Below, piece after piece: positions 34,701 to 44,570 of a stretch of DNA of 64,000 nt. The translations under genes and the position numbers were made by a program. Position 1 is the stretch's first letter; every line of letters begins with the position of its first letter. Source of the DNA: Cyanophora paradoxa (taxonomy: Eukaryota > Glaucocystophyceae > Cyanophorales > Cyanophoraceae); the NCBI GenBank assembly GCA_004431415.1, contig QPMI01000188.1, positions 62,001 to 126,000 on the forward strand, in the 5' to 3' direction. The notes beneath the pieces are model-generated. The model was not told the DNA's origin. It ran no database searches and saw only the letters and a list, made by a program, of their open reading frames with translations.

Positions 34701-35145
34701 CATCGTCGATCTCGCCGAGGCCGTCCATGAGCTCATCGCCATCGGCGTCTCCGCCTTCCTGGCCAGCGCCTTCCTCAGCAGCGCCAGGCTGGGCTGGCGT
34801 TGCGAACGGGTTGAACTCCTGTTCCGCCATCGTGTGGCGCACTTCTCTGCGCATCGTCGTGTCGGTTAGACAACTGGTGCGAAATCGTGCCGGGCCTGGA
34901 GCTTGGCCGGTTAACTGGCCGTCCAGAAGACGTGGCATCTCATTTCAGGACAGGGGGTCCTGTGATTGCGGCAAAGGCCTTTGCGGCGACAAGCAGTGGC
35001 CTTTCGGCGGATTTGAGCCATCGGGCGGGCGCGAGGCACGCTAGAGGTCTCACCAGCGCAGACACTGGCTCCCACAGTGTGTAGGCGTCGTGTCGGCGCG
35101 GGTTCCGGCGCCTCGTGCTCCTTTTTCGGGGTACCGGAATCGCAA
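31795..35145 (-). mobile_element. Nested 3.35-kb insertion with 21-bp target duplication
   Basis: This sits inside B2. The 21 bases at 31774-31794 (A run, CGCACACGATGTGGA) recur at 35146-35166, where the B2 match resumes; in uninterrupted B1 they occur once (30771-30791). This is the footprint of an insertion with a long target-site duplication. No terminal inverted repeats are seen. The plus-strand right end reads GAATCGC followed by an eight-A run that overlaps the duplication, like a short poly(A) tail, whereas the only gene lies on the minus strand and keeps its introns. No transposase or reverse transcriptase is seen, so it is either a non-autonomous element or a new element type. Confidence 0.7.
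32266..34830 (-). CDS. Unknown acidic N-terminal / RGG-rich C-terminal protein, multi-exon
   Basis: The protein-like start is the ATG at 34830 (MAEQEFNPFATPAQPG). An acidic segment (GEDEDYAGDADDDDA) precedes a folded-looking core (TFRVPKFMVAVVFEPLDLVP, then WTKDTAAKLRVATCLAVKLP, DFPITVHAQRAPKPWMLLDD and VLHLFRTLARQVEHDA). Four introns keep the frame: GTACGCCC...CTCGCAG before WTKDT, GTGCGATG...TACGCAG before LEAECLGF, GTACGTTG...CTCGCAG before LIELSKANLL, and GTGAGCCG...GACGCAG before RLKAWQLP. Downstream come CSYSHGQSPPDGDVLHLLI, RGRGRGG, then after one unexplained frame change near 32740 a second RGG tract (RGRGTRGRGGPHGGRGG) and a Gln/Met-rich tail (MMQQTPQQVAQQMQMNQ) to the stop. RGG tracts usually bind RNA. 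Family not recognised; it is the only gene in the nested insertion. Confidence 0.6.
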
Positions 35146-35375
35146 AAAAAACGCACACGATGTGGACCCCTGGGGAAGCATCAGCCAGTATCCTCGGCTA
35201 GAGAGCGCAAGGAAACCGTGACCACACGGGGATTGCCTCTCCGGTTCGCGCCGCGAACCGTGCTCCCCTCTTCACGATCAGCTCGAGATAGCTAGATGCT
35301 CGAGTTGAAGTGAATCAATATATTACATACTCTGGGCGCTCGGCGGAGAAAAAAGCACGAGAGGCCCCGCATAAA
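35146..35375 (+). repeat. Split direct repeat B2, right part
   Basis: Starts with the second copy of the 21-bp duplication and continues as B1 30792-31000 does, ending CCCCGCATAAA at 35375, where R unit C resumes. This is the right end of the DIRS-type element. Confidence 0.85.
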
Positions 35376-36298
35376 CCCGATTGATCGGGTTTTACGGTTA
35401 ATTCTGTTCAATCCTCTCCAGCGGCCGGCAGCGCTCTGCGGGCGGCTCCGGCCAGTGGGCAATGATGAGCACATTAATCTGCATCCCAGGGACCTCTACG
35501 ACGCCTTCCCCAAGCGGCGCTCGAAGGGCGAAGCTTCGGTTCGTGTGCAAGCGCGCCTTGCAGCCTCGACTCTAAGACGCGAGCCGGCGGCGCAGATGGG
35601 GTTCTGGAGTTCTCAGGAGCCGTTCGCATCACGCCAACGCCCGTGCCGCGCGAAGCGGGAACGCCGCCGGCCTCGAGCGATCGAGGACGGGGTCGCCGCA
35701 GGCGGAGCGCCAGCAGCTCTCCTGAAGCCGGCTTATCGTCGACCGCAATCGACAAGGACGCGCTGGACGCAGTGACGCGGAGAAAAGCTGGCACGTCGAT
35801 TGAGCAGGGTTTACGGTGAACTCTGCTCAATCCTGTGGAGCGGCTGGCCGCGGCTTGCGGCGGCCTCCGGCGAGTGGGCGACGTTCAGCGCATCGATCTG
35901 CATCCCAGGGACATCTACGACGGCTTCCCCAAGCTGTGGTCCGTGGGTACGGTGCGCGCCTCCCGGGAAGCTCGAGGCGGGCGCCAGCAGCTCGCCGGGA
36001 GGTCGCTTATCGTTGACTGCAGCACTAGACGCATTCAAGCGAGGATGAGCTAGGTGCGGGCCTGCCCCCGCTCTCTGTGCCGGTTTCGGCCAACCTGTGA
36101 TCTTGAGCTCCTCGCCGCAGTGTCTGTCGGCGGCCGCCGCCGCACTGGAGGTGTAGCAGGAGATCTTCTGGTCCACTGGTCCGGCCTCCTGCGGGCCCAA
36201 GATCGGGCGGTGCGCGCGCCGCTGGCGCCGCTCCTAGGCCTGCGGCCGAGAAAGGGCCTGTGGCCGAGGAAGTTGCCGTGCTTACTCGCGCGCAGCAC
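35376..36298. repeat. R repeat, unit C, right part
   Basis: Continues unit C from CCCGATTGATCGGG. Both coding-like segments with the HPRD motif are present, and the match ends at GCGCGCAGCAC (36298), where units A and B go on with GGAGGCTGCATATGGG. The remaining ~1.4 kb of the unit is missing, so the array ends here. Confidence 0.8.
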
Positions 36299-37100
36299 CC
36301 CCCTCTGGCTGGCCCAGCACTGTGTAGCGCGGCTGGCGCGAGCCGCGCACCGCTCTCGAGCTTCTGGCACGACCGCTGATCTCGTGGGTTGCTGCTGGCT
36401 AGCCCGCGTCAAGGCCGTGTCTGCCGCCTGCGCGATGGCGTCGACCATTGCTCTGCGTATCGACAAATGCAATGCGAGGGAGGCCGAACGGACCTGTCAA
36501 CTCCCCTCCAACGTAGCGCCCGCGCTTCCGGTGGATGCGGCTCTCAGATCGCACGGCCACATGCATCCGGTGCGTAGCTGCAGCTCGTAGGTCGGTGCCA
36601 GCATGTGGTTGGATTGCAGCTGGTGGGTGGTCCGACGGTCTGGTAATCCGCCACGGTCGAAGCCAATGCGAACCAACTGCAGCGCCATTGCATGTCCCCC
36701 ACTGGTGCCGCTGCTGATGGTTGGAGCTGGCTATGTGGAGCCTGCAGCTGACGTGGGTCATGCGGGGCCTAAGGTTGACTCAGTAAGCAACTGCCACCGA
36801 TAGGCAGCACTACTACTACCCCCGTCCAGCATCGCGGGATCTTCACGTTTCAAGCCCGAAGCTTTCGCACTGCGGCACTTGAACAGAAACTAGTAGATCG
36901 AGTCTGCAGAGTTTGAGTTTGGTGCGCCCGCTCGCGCCTGCTGGTGCGGCGCTATCGAGTGGCCTTCGTCCCACTGGCCGAGCGGTTGTCTGGTGCAGGC
37001 CGCTCGCTTCAACCGAGGCACGCGCTCGCGAGCGCTTCGGACTCGCCGGACCGTCGCGGGCAGCCGCGGATCGCGCGGCGCGGCTGGCGCGAGCCGCGCG
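36299..37100. other. Spacer between R array and glycosyltransferase fragment
   Basis: No gene is recognised. From about 36897 the sequence matches 40253 onward, the upstream part of the second glycosyltransferase copy, so the duplicated block starts about 200 bp before the ATG and may include the promoter. Confidence 0.5.
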
Positions 37101-38275
37101 ATGGCGGCCGGCGGGGAGCGCATCCCGCTGATGCGCGTCCTGCTCCTGACGCTGGAGTGCGCCGATCCCCTGTTCAGGCACGCGCCCCGCCGCCCTCCCG
37201 CCCGACCGCCGCGCCGCTGACGTCCGGCGAACGCGCAGCGGTGCGAGCGTGCAGCCGCTGCGCCGGGAGGTGGCCTAGATCCTCCACGTTGCAAGCATAG
37301 ATCTGCGCGCGCTCGCCGCCGCGCCGCGCCGCTGAGGGCGGGGCGGGGGCGGGCAGGGAACGGGCAGTACTCGCGGATCATCTGCTCGACGCTCAACGCG
37401 GCCGGCAGCGCCGTGCTGCTCGTCTGCGGCCGCCCAAAGGCGTCGCCCGAGCGCTTCCCCTTCCCCCACGACCGCGCCCTCTTCCAGGGCATCACGGCGC
37501 GCCCTGCCCGCCCGCCCGCCCGCCCGCCCGGCGCCCCCGCCGCGCCCGCGCTCACGCCTCACCCGCTGAACGGCAGGTGCCGGTGGCGCGCTGGTTCAAG
37601 CACGACCGCGGGTGCGCGCACGAGGAGTACTGCGCCGGCGTCGAGGCGGCCGGCGAGGCCATCGCCGCCTTCGGCCCCGACGCCGTCGTCGGTCCGCCCG
37701 CTCCCCAAGTCCTTCTGATCTGATCTGATCTGAGCTTTCGGGTCAGCGGTGGACTGGGTGGGGAGCCTGGCCCACCGCCGCATCTGGCACCTCATCCCCA
37801 GCGTGCCCGTCGTCTGGCTCAACTTCCGTGCGCCCCTGTACCCCCCAGTGGCGAGCCCCTGCCGCCCGCTGACCCTGTACCCCCCCAAGGCGTCTTCCAC
37901 ACGAGCCACAACATACCGCCCGAGGACATCCCCTTCTACCAGTGCGGCCGATCCCCCCTCCTTGTCTTTGGCTGTACCCCCCGCCCCCGCGTCCGACGGA
38001 CCCGGGGACAGGGAAGCGGAGGCGGTGGCGTGCCGAGCGGCATCGCACGCGGTGGCCCTCTGCAGGCGCGCGCGGCCCGCCCCCGCCTTCCCCGCCCCGC
38101 CCCGCCCGGCCGCCGCCCCGCCGCCCCCTCACAGGCCGCAGGATGGACGCGACGGTCCTTGAGAGCAACGCCGCCGGGCCGGCACCGTTCGCGTGCGCCC
38201 CTTCACGACTCTGTAGCTCGAGTCTCCCTAATGCGTTTACTGGACCAAAGAAAGCCAGTGGTGCTGCTCACGTGG
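37101..38275 (+). pseudogene. Truncated family 4 glycosyltransferase copy
   Basis: This duplicates the 5' part of the gene at 40440. Exons encode ERIPLMRVLLLTLECADPLF, NGQYSRIICSTLNAAGSAVLLVCGRP, ARWFKHDRGCAHEEYCAGVE, VDWVGSLAHRRIWHLIPSVP and VFHTSHNIPPEDIPFY, then a weakened AVACRAASHAVALCR and RMDATVLESNA. The introns keep the same positions and minisatellite content. From about 38170 the match decays: the place of PDQSNLVVLLPPI in the full copy reads LDQRKPVVLLTWARG. The catalytic C-terminal half is missing, replaced by GC-rich tandem repeats. It is probably a partial duplication and not functional as a glycosyltransferase. Confidence 0.7.
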
Positions 38276-38990
38276 GCGCGCGGGAGCGAGCGGCGAGCGG
38301 CGGCGCGCCTCGCCGGGCGGGGCGGAGCCTCGGAGGCGCGGCGGGCCGGGCCCGGGGCGGAGGCGCGGCTGGCGGGCGGAGGCGCGACGGGCGGCGGCGC
38401 GGCTCGCCGTGCGCGGCGGAGGCGCGGCGGGCGGCGGCGCGGCTCGCCGTGCAGGGCGGAGGCGCAGCGGGCGGCGGCGCGGCTCGCCGGGCGGGGCGGC
38501 GAAGCCTTGAAGCGGGCGGCGGCGCGGCTCGCGGGGCGGGGAGGAGGCACGGCCGGAGGCCTAGGCGCGGGGCGGTAACCCTCCACGCCGGCACCGTAAA
38601 GGCCAGCCACTTGTATCCCTGGATTCATCTAGATCTGGCGATCTACGATCGAACAGTGTGCGGCACGCCGTGAAAGCCCTTGAAAGCGCATGTACCCCCC
38701 TCGAGGAATAGTCAGAGCCGCCTCGCTGCCCTCGAGGTCGCTCCGGATCCGGCCGTGCATGACGTCTTTTCTTCGGTTCAGAATTGTCTAGAACTGTGTT
38801 TCCCTATCACGCCGCAGCCAACATGATCATCAGCCCCAGCACGAGATAGAGAGCGACCTGCCCCTGCCATGAGAGGGTGGGCGACGGGCTCGCGCACGGC
38901 GGCTCCGCCGGCGAGGGGCTTGGCACGGGGCTCCGGCCCTGCAGCGACAATCAGAGGCTCGCGTCCAGAACATCGGAGAACACAGAGGAT
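38276..38990. repeat. GC-rich tandem repeats and spacer
   Basis: 38280-38560 is a degenerate tandem repeat built from GCGGCGCGGCTCGC-type units of about 30-40 bp. The rest, to about 38990, is spacer with no recognisable gene. Confidence 0.6.
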
Positions 38991-39410
38991 CTAAATAGAC
39001 CAGAAGGGCCTCGGCGGCATGCGCGTCCTCCCCCGCCTTGTCCTCAAGCAGCTCCCCCTTCGGCTTCTGCGCAGGGGCTCGTCATCGAAACGCCGGAGCT
39101 CGAGGCCTGACGCAAGCTTAAACAGGGGCGGCCGGCCTCGATCTGCACCTTCAACGCTTCGAGCAACTGCTCCGCTCGGCTCAATTCCAGCTCGAGGGCC
39201 TGCGATCCGAGTTCAGAGCCTGCGGCCGCGTGCGGCGCCGCGCAGAAGCGGCCCACAGGCCGCAGCCAGGCCCAGCGGGGCGCACACCTGCTTCTCCAAC
39301 GCCGCCTGCTGCTTCGTCTGGGTCACCTGGAGCTCGAGGGCCTGCGTTCAAGGTCGGGGGAGTCAGCGCGGGACACCGGGATGCGAAGCCCATACTTGTA
39401 GCTGTGGAAT
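38990..39410 (-). CDS. Possible coiled-coil gene, partial
   Basis: On the minus strand there are exon-like pieces with splice signals: ALELQVTQTKQQAALEKQ after ACGCAG, followed by a GTGTGCG donor; then ALELELSRAEQLLEALKVQI after ATCGCAG; then KPKGELLEDKAGEDAHAAEALL after GCGCAG. The first two exons both open with GCCCTCGAGCT after CGCAG, as if one coiled-coil exon had been duplicated. Heptad-like Leu/Ala spacing suggests a coiled coil. No start, end or family could be set. Confidence 0.35.
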
Positions 39411-40439
39411 CATAGAGGCGACCGACCTGGATTCGGGTATGATGCACGCAAGCCTGTTCAACCCCGCGCATGTCAGAGATCGCCGCAGAACAGGCTGGAC
39501 CAAACCAAAGCGCACAAGTACGACGATAATGACGGAAAGAAAGAAGATCGTTCTGTCGACGGGTAGCCCGCACCAGCCCCGCATTTGATCCGGGGCCTGT
39601 GAGCGCGGAGCGACGTGAGCGCGGCATATGCGTCCGGCCAAAGTGGCGAGGCCCGACCGCCTGGCCCCTAGCATCCGCTTGAGGAATGGTCTGGACGGAG
39701 ACGCGCTGCGCACGTGCAAGCTGCGCGTTAGCGTGTGGTCAGGAAGACACACGACGTCGACGTCCGCACCGGCATTGGAGACGAATTCGACGCAGAGAGG
39801 CCGGAGGAGTCGTAATTTCGCTGGGATTCTGCGCACAACAGGTCTCGTAACCACTCGGAACAACGTTACGCGTCCATGGCCAAAGCGACGGCGACAGGCC
39901 GCAAGAACGACGCGCTATGCGCACGCAAGCGAACGAGAACGCGATCTTCTTAACGCGAGCTTCTTAACGCTATCGCGCACTACGCGCGGTCGGCAGAAAA
40001 CTCGGGCAGGGTTTAGGGAGCGCGAGAAGAGGGAGCAGAGCAGCGGGCGAGCTGACCGCCAGAGGGGGCGCTGCGCAGAGACTCAGAAGCTGCTCCCAGC
40101 CTCCCGCAAGCGCTGGGCGGTTCCCGTTGCGTTGCCTGGGTGCGCGGGTCAGCAAGTTGTACCCGGCGCGGGACGAAGCCGCCTCGAAGCATCGAAGACG
40201 AAGGAACTTGCGGGATCAACGACATTCGGCCTGTCGTATTGGACCCGAGAGATCGAGTCTGCAGAGTTTGAGATCGGTGCGCCCGCTCGCGCCTTCGCCG
40301 CTGCGCCTTCGCCTGGCCGAGCGGTGGTCCGGCGCAGGCCGCTCGCTTCTACCGCGGCACGCGCTAGCGAGCGCTTCGGACTCGCCGGACCGTCGCGGGC
40401 GGCCGCGGATCGCGCGGCGCGGCTGGCTCGAACCGCGCG
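39411..40439. other. Spacer upstream of the full glycosyltransferase gene
   Basis: No gene is recognised. The last 190 bp (from about 40253) duplicate 36897-37100 and probably hold the glycosyltransferase promoter and 5' leader. Confidence 0.45.
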
Positions 40440-43400
40440 ATGGCGGCCGGCGGGGAGCGCATCCCGCTGATGCGCGTCCTGCTCCTGACGCTGGAGTGCG
40501 CCGATCCCCTGTTCAGGCACGCGCCCCGCCGCCCTCCCGCTCAACCGCCGCGCCGCTGACGCCCGCCTGACGCGCAGCGGTGCGAGCGCCCAGCCGCTGC
40601 GCCCGGATGTGGCGTAGACCTTCCACGTTGCAAGCATAGATCTGCGCGCGCTCGCCGCCGCGCCGCGCCGCGCCGCTGAGGGCGGGGCGGGGGCGGGCAG
40701 GGAACGGGCAGTACTCGCGGATCATCTGCTCGACGCTCAACGCGGCCGGCAGCGCCGTGCTGCTCGTCTGCGGCCGCCCGAAGGCCTCGCCGGAGCGCTT
40801 CCCCTTCCCCCACGACCGCACCCTCTTCCAGGGCGTCACGGCGCGCCCCGGCCCGCCCGCCCGCCCGCCCCGGCCCGCCCGCCCGGCGGCCCGCCCGCCC
40901 GTCCGCCGCCCCCGCAGAACCGCCGCGCGCCGCCGCGCAGGTTCCGGTGCCGCGCTGGTTCAAGCACGACCGTGGGTGCGCGCACGAAGAGTACTGCGCC
41001 GGCGTCGAGGCGGCCGGCGAGGCCATCACTGCCTTCGGCCCGGATGTCGTCGTCGGTCCGCCCGCTCCCGAAGTCCTTTTGATCTGATCTGATCTGAGCT
41101 TTCGGGGCAGCGGTGGACTGGGTGGGGAGCCTGGCCCACCGCCGCATCTGGCACCTCATCCCCAGCGTGCCCGTCGTCTGGCTCAACTTCCGTGCGCCCC
41201 TGTACCCCCCAGTGGCGAGCCCCTGCCGCCCGCTGACCCTGTACCCCCCCAAGGCGTCTTCCACACGAGCCACAACATACCGCCCGAGGACATCCCCTTC
41301 TACCAGTGCGGCCGATCCCCCCTCCTTGTCTTTGGCTGTACCCCCGCATCCGCGTCCGACGGACCGGGGGCAGGGAAGCGGAGGCGGTGGCGTGCCGAGC
41401 GGCGTCCCACGCGGTGGCCCTCTGCAGGCGCGCGGCGCCCGCCCCCGCCTTCACCGCCCCGCCCCGTCCCGCCCCGCCCCGCCCCGTCCCGCCGCCCCGC
41501 CCCTCCGCCGCCCCCTCACAGGCCGCAGGATGGATGCGACGGCCCTCGCGAGCAACGCCGGTACCGTGCGCCCCTCTACGGCTCTGCAGCTCTGCAGCTC
41601 GGTCCCCACTGACGTCTTTGCCGGACCAGAGCAACCTGGTGGTGCTGCTGCCCCCGATCCCGGCGTGGTGTGAGGCAAAAGCGCGCGCCTGGCGGCCCCC
41701 GCCGCCGCCCCCGGCCCCGCCGGTGCCGGCCCCGCCGCCGCCGCCTGCGGCTCCGCGGCCGGGCGAGGATGGGGGGGCGGAGGAGGACCGTCTGGAGGGG
41801 GACGCGCCCCCCGGGGCGGGCGAGGGGGTACCGCAGCTACCGCCGGACCGGCCCTACCTCCTCTGCTGCGTCCGGCGCAGCCCTGAGAAGAACGTTCGTT
41901 CGCCCCATCCATTACAGAACTACATAGAGGAAGGAGGCGCCGGCGGCCTCCAGAAATCCTGCACGCCCTCCTTCTTCGCTTCGATCCTTACTGGGCCGGG
42001 CCCAGGTCGACTTCTTCGTTCGCCTGTGCCAGCGCGCCTCGGCGCTCCTCGACTCGCTCGGCGTCGTACCCCTCCTCTGCGGCGCCACCGCGGCGCGCCC
42101 CTCTCCCCCTCTCGCCCGCCCTTGCCCCGCGCAGAGGCAGAGGCTGAGGCTGCGCTGCGCTGCGCGCAGGACGAGTCGTACGACGCGGGGCTGCGGGGGG
42201 GTCTCCTCGCCGCCTGCCGCCGCGCCGAGGCGCGCCGCCGCCCGCCCCGCCCCGCCCCGCCTCATGCCCGCCTGATCGTTGAGCCCTTGATCGCGCCTCA
42301 GATCCGGGGCTCCCTCAGCCACGACGAGCTCATGGACGTCTACAGCAAGTCCGTATCCCCCGTCCTCCTCCGTCTCCCGTCTCCAGAGCCTAAGAGCGCC
42401 CGGCCCGGCGGGCAGGACGCTGCTGAACGTGCACACGGCTCTCTACGAGCCCTACGGCCTCACCATCGTCGAGGCGGCCGCCTTCGGCGCCCCCTCCCTC
42501 ATCCACCGCGGCGGCCAGGCGAGGCCCGGGGCCTGGGCCGCCCAGCTCCGCTCGGCTCAGCTGAGTTCTGAGCGGGCCGGGCGGGGCGGGGCGGGGCGCA
42601 GGTGGGGGCGACGGACCTGCTGCGGCCGGGCCCCGCCTCGGGGTGGGGCGAGGGCGCCGCCGATGCCGTGCGCTCTCCTCCCCTCCCTCTCCCCCCTCCC
42701 TCCCCCGTCCGCCCGCCCGCCTCAAACCCCTTCTCCCCCGCAGGAGGAGGAGGAGGAAGGGTTCGAGACGGACATGGCGGACCTGGAGACCTGCGCGCAG
42801 GTGCGCCGCTGCCGCGCTGCCGCTGCTGCTGGGCGCCCTCGGGCGAGCGAGAGCAAGCTTAAGCAAGCACGAAAGCTGCTGTGTGACCTAGCGAGCTAGC
42901 GCCCCCACTGAACCCGCCCGCCCGCCAGCCCGCCAGTCCGCCAGCCCGCCTGCCCGCCCCCCTGCCCTATCTAGCTAGCTAGCTAGCTGGCGCCCCCGCC
43001 GAACCCGCTGCGCCTGCCTGCCAGCGAGCCGGCCCGCCCGCGCGCCTCCCTGCCCACCTGGGGGCGTGCGTGCGCGCGGGACCTTGTGGCCGCCGAGCTG
43101 GGTCGCTACTAGTTAAGAGCTAGAAGAACCTAGAAGGTAGTTTGTTAGTGGGGGCTAGAAGGTAGTTAGTTAGTTAGTGGGGGCTAGAAGGTAGTTAGTT
43201 AGTTAGTGGGGGCTAGTAACGAGCCCTCGCAACTCTTAGCTCTAGCTCTTGACAAGTAACTCGCGCAGGACCTGGTCGCCCTCCTCGCCGACCCCCCGCG
43301 CATCGCCGCCGCCGGTCCGTACGCGTCCGGATCCGCCCGACGCCCCCGCCCGAGCGGCAGCGGCTCCGACGCATGCATGCATACATACATGCACCGCCTT

Positions 43401-43743
43401 CCTACATACATACATCGCCCTCTTCTTGACCTTGGCTTGTTGGTGCCTGACGCCTCCGCTCACATCAGGGGCGCGGGCGCGGGAGCGGGCGCTGAGCTAC
43501 ACCGAGCGGGAGAACGGGGCGCGCCTCCTCGCCATCCTCCAGGCCTCCGCCGTCCGCCCCGCCCCGCCCCGCCCCGCCCCCTCCAATATTTTAAAAGGCT
43601 ATACGGCCCGGCTAAGCCCGACCCGCCCCGCCCCGCCCCGCCCCGCCCCGCCCCGCCCGCTCCAATATTTTTGGAGGCTAAGCGGCCCGGCTAAGCCCGT
43701 CCCGCCCCTTCTCGCCCCGCCCTGCGCCCTCCGCCGCCTTTGA
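40440..43743 (+). CDS. Family 4 (GT-B) glycosyltransferase, multi-exon
   Basis: This enzyme is predicted to transfer a sugar from a nucleotide-sugar donor; donor and acceptor are not known. The N-terminal half has MRVLLLTLECADPLF, NGQYSRIICSTLNAAGSAVL, WFKHDRGCAHEEYCAGVEAA, WHLIPSVPVVWLNFR-VFHTSHNIPPEDIPFY (joined across an intron), EAEAVACRAASHAVALC and PDQSNLVVLLPPI. The C-terminal half has PYLLCCVRRSPEKNV, VDFFVRLCQRASALLDSLGV, DELMDVYSKS and the signature LNVHTALYEPYGLTIVEAAA with the conserved E-x7-E, followed by FGAPSLIHRGGQ-VGATDLL. The last exons are MADLETCAQ, DLVALLADPPRIAAA and ALSYTERENGARLLAILQ, with an in-frame stop at 43741-43743. At least two introns start with GC (after ALC and after HRGGQ). 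The junction after ADPLF is not resolved. Confidence 0.78.
42900..43250. repeat. Intronic tandem repeats in the glycosyltransferase gene
   Basis: Within one intron there are CCGCC/CAGCC-type tracts (42915-42960), a TAGC tetranucleotide run (42971-42987) and about three copies of a 30-40 bp unit containing GTGGGGGCTAGAAGGTAGTTAG (43135-43215). Confidence 0.7.
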
Positions 43744-44570
43744 GCGGGCCGCCTTCGTTCGTTCGCAGAGGGGCGAGGTCGCGGGGAGGTCATCCCCGCC
43801 CCCGAGGCCCGCCGCCGCCGCCGGCGCGGCGCCGGGCGGCCCGGGGAAGTAGCTATAGCTGTCCGGCGCCAGCCGGCGGCCCGGTGCTGCGCCGGGCGGC
43901 CCGGGGAAGTGGTCGTCCCCTTCCGCCCGCGCCCCTTTCTCCGATCCACCCCTCCTTCCGAAGTTCTCTTTCTGGCCCTCGGACCAGCGCCGGCGCCGCC
44001 CATTCTCTGACGGGCTCTTTACCCAACGCCCCCGCCCTGTCCGGTGCGGCGCCGGGCGGCCGGGGTAAGTAGCTGTAGCTGTCCGGCGCCCGCCGGGTCG
44101 CCCCACCCCTTCCTCCTGGCTCCCCCACCTCCACCCCGGACCCCTTTCTTCCTTGGCCCCCACCCCCTGCCCGCCGCTGGCGCCGACAGCGCTAGCGGCG
44201 CCGGCGCCGGTGCGGCGCCGGGCGGCCCGGAGAAGTAGCTATAGCTGTCCGGCGCCCGCCGGCGCCCCACCCCTTCCTTCCGGCTCCGGCTCCCCCCCCT
44301 CTACCCCGGACCCCTTCCTTCCTTCTCCTTCCGGCCCCCGGCCGGCGCCGTCCCTACCCATGGCCAGACGGCCCCTCTCGCCAACGCCCCCGCCCCATCC
44401 CTGGCCGGACAGAATCCCGCAGACCCTCGTCCTTGCCGGAGCATATAAAATTAGGCTTACACTATTTGAAACTCGCTGCAGGAACCCTATATATAGCTAC
44501 GCTGTACAGCATGCGGGGAGGGCTCGGGCCCGACATGAGCTCGGTGAACCCGTACCCCAGCGCCTCGTGA
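43744..44570. other. Spacer with GGCGCCGGGCGGCC-type repeats
   Basis: No gene is seen. A 40-50 bp motif combining GCGGCGCCGGGCGGCC with GAAGTAGCTATAGCTGTCCGG recurs at about 43825, 43885, 44045 and 44210. A TATAAAATTAGG box-like sequence lies near 44444. Confidence 0.5.

Larger units (their letters stand above)
22791..35375 (+). mobile_element. Tyrosine-recombinase (DIRS-order) retrotransposon with split direct repeats
   Basis: The layout is A1 (22791-23120), Gag-like gene, reverse transcriptase/RNase H gene, tyrosine recombinase gene, B1 (30597-31000), A2 (31001-31330), a 269-bp linker, and B2 (31600-31794 continued at 35167-35375). Order A1-ORFs-B1-A2-B2 is the split direct repeat arrangement known from PAT, Kangaroo and Ngaro elements. 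B1 and A2 touch directly, so they contain the junction that a circle closing B2 to A1 would have. There is no DDE integrase or aspartic protease motif, and insertion left no target-site duplication, both expected for the order. A1 and A2 look identical and B1/B2 nearly so, implying recent insertion. Without the nested insertion the element is about 9.2 kb. Confidence 0.85.

Noticed and set aside
31795-35145. A DNA transposon with terminal inverted repeats
   Set aside because: The two ends (ATATATTAAATTTGC and the reverse complement of GGGTACCGGAATCGC) are not similar, and no transposase motif is seen.
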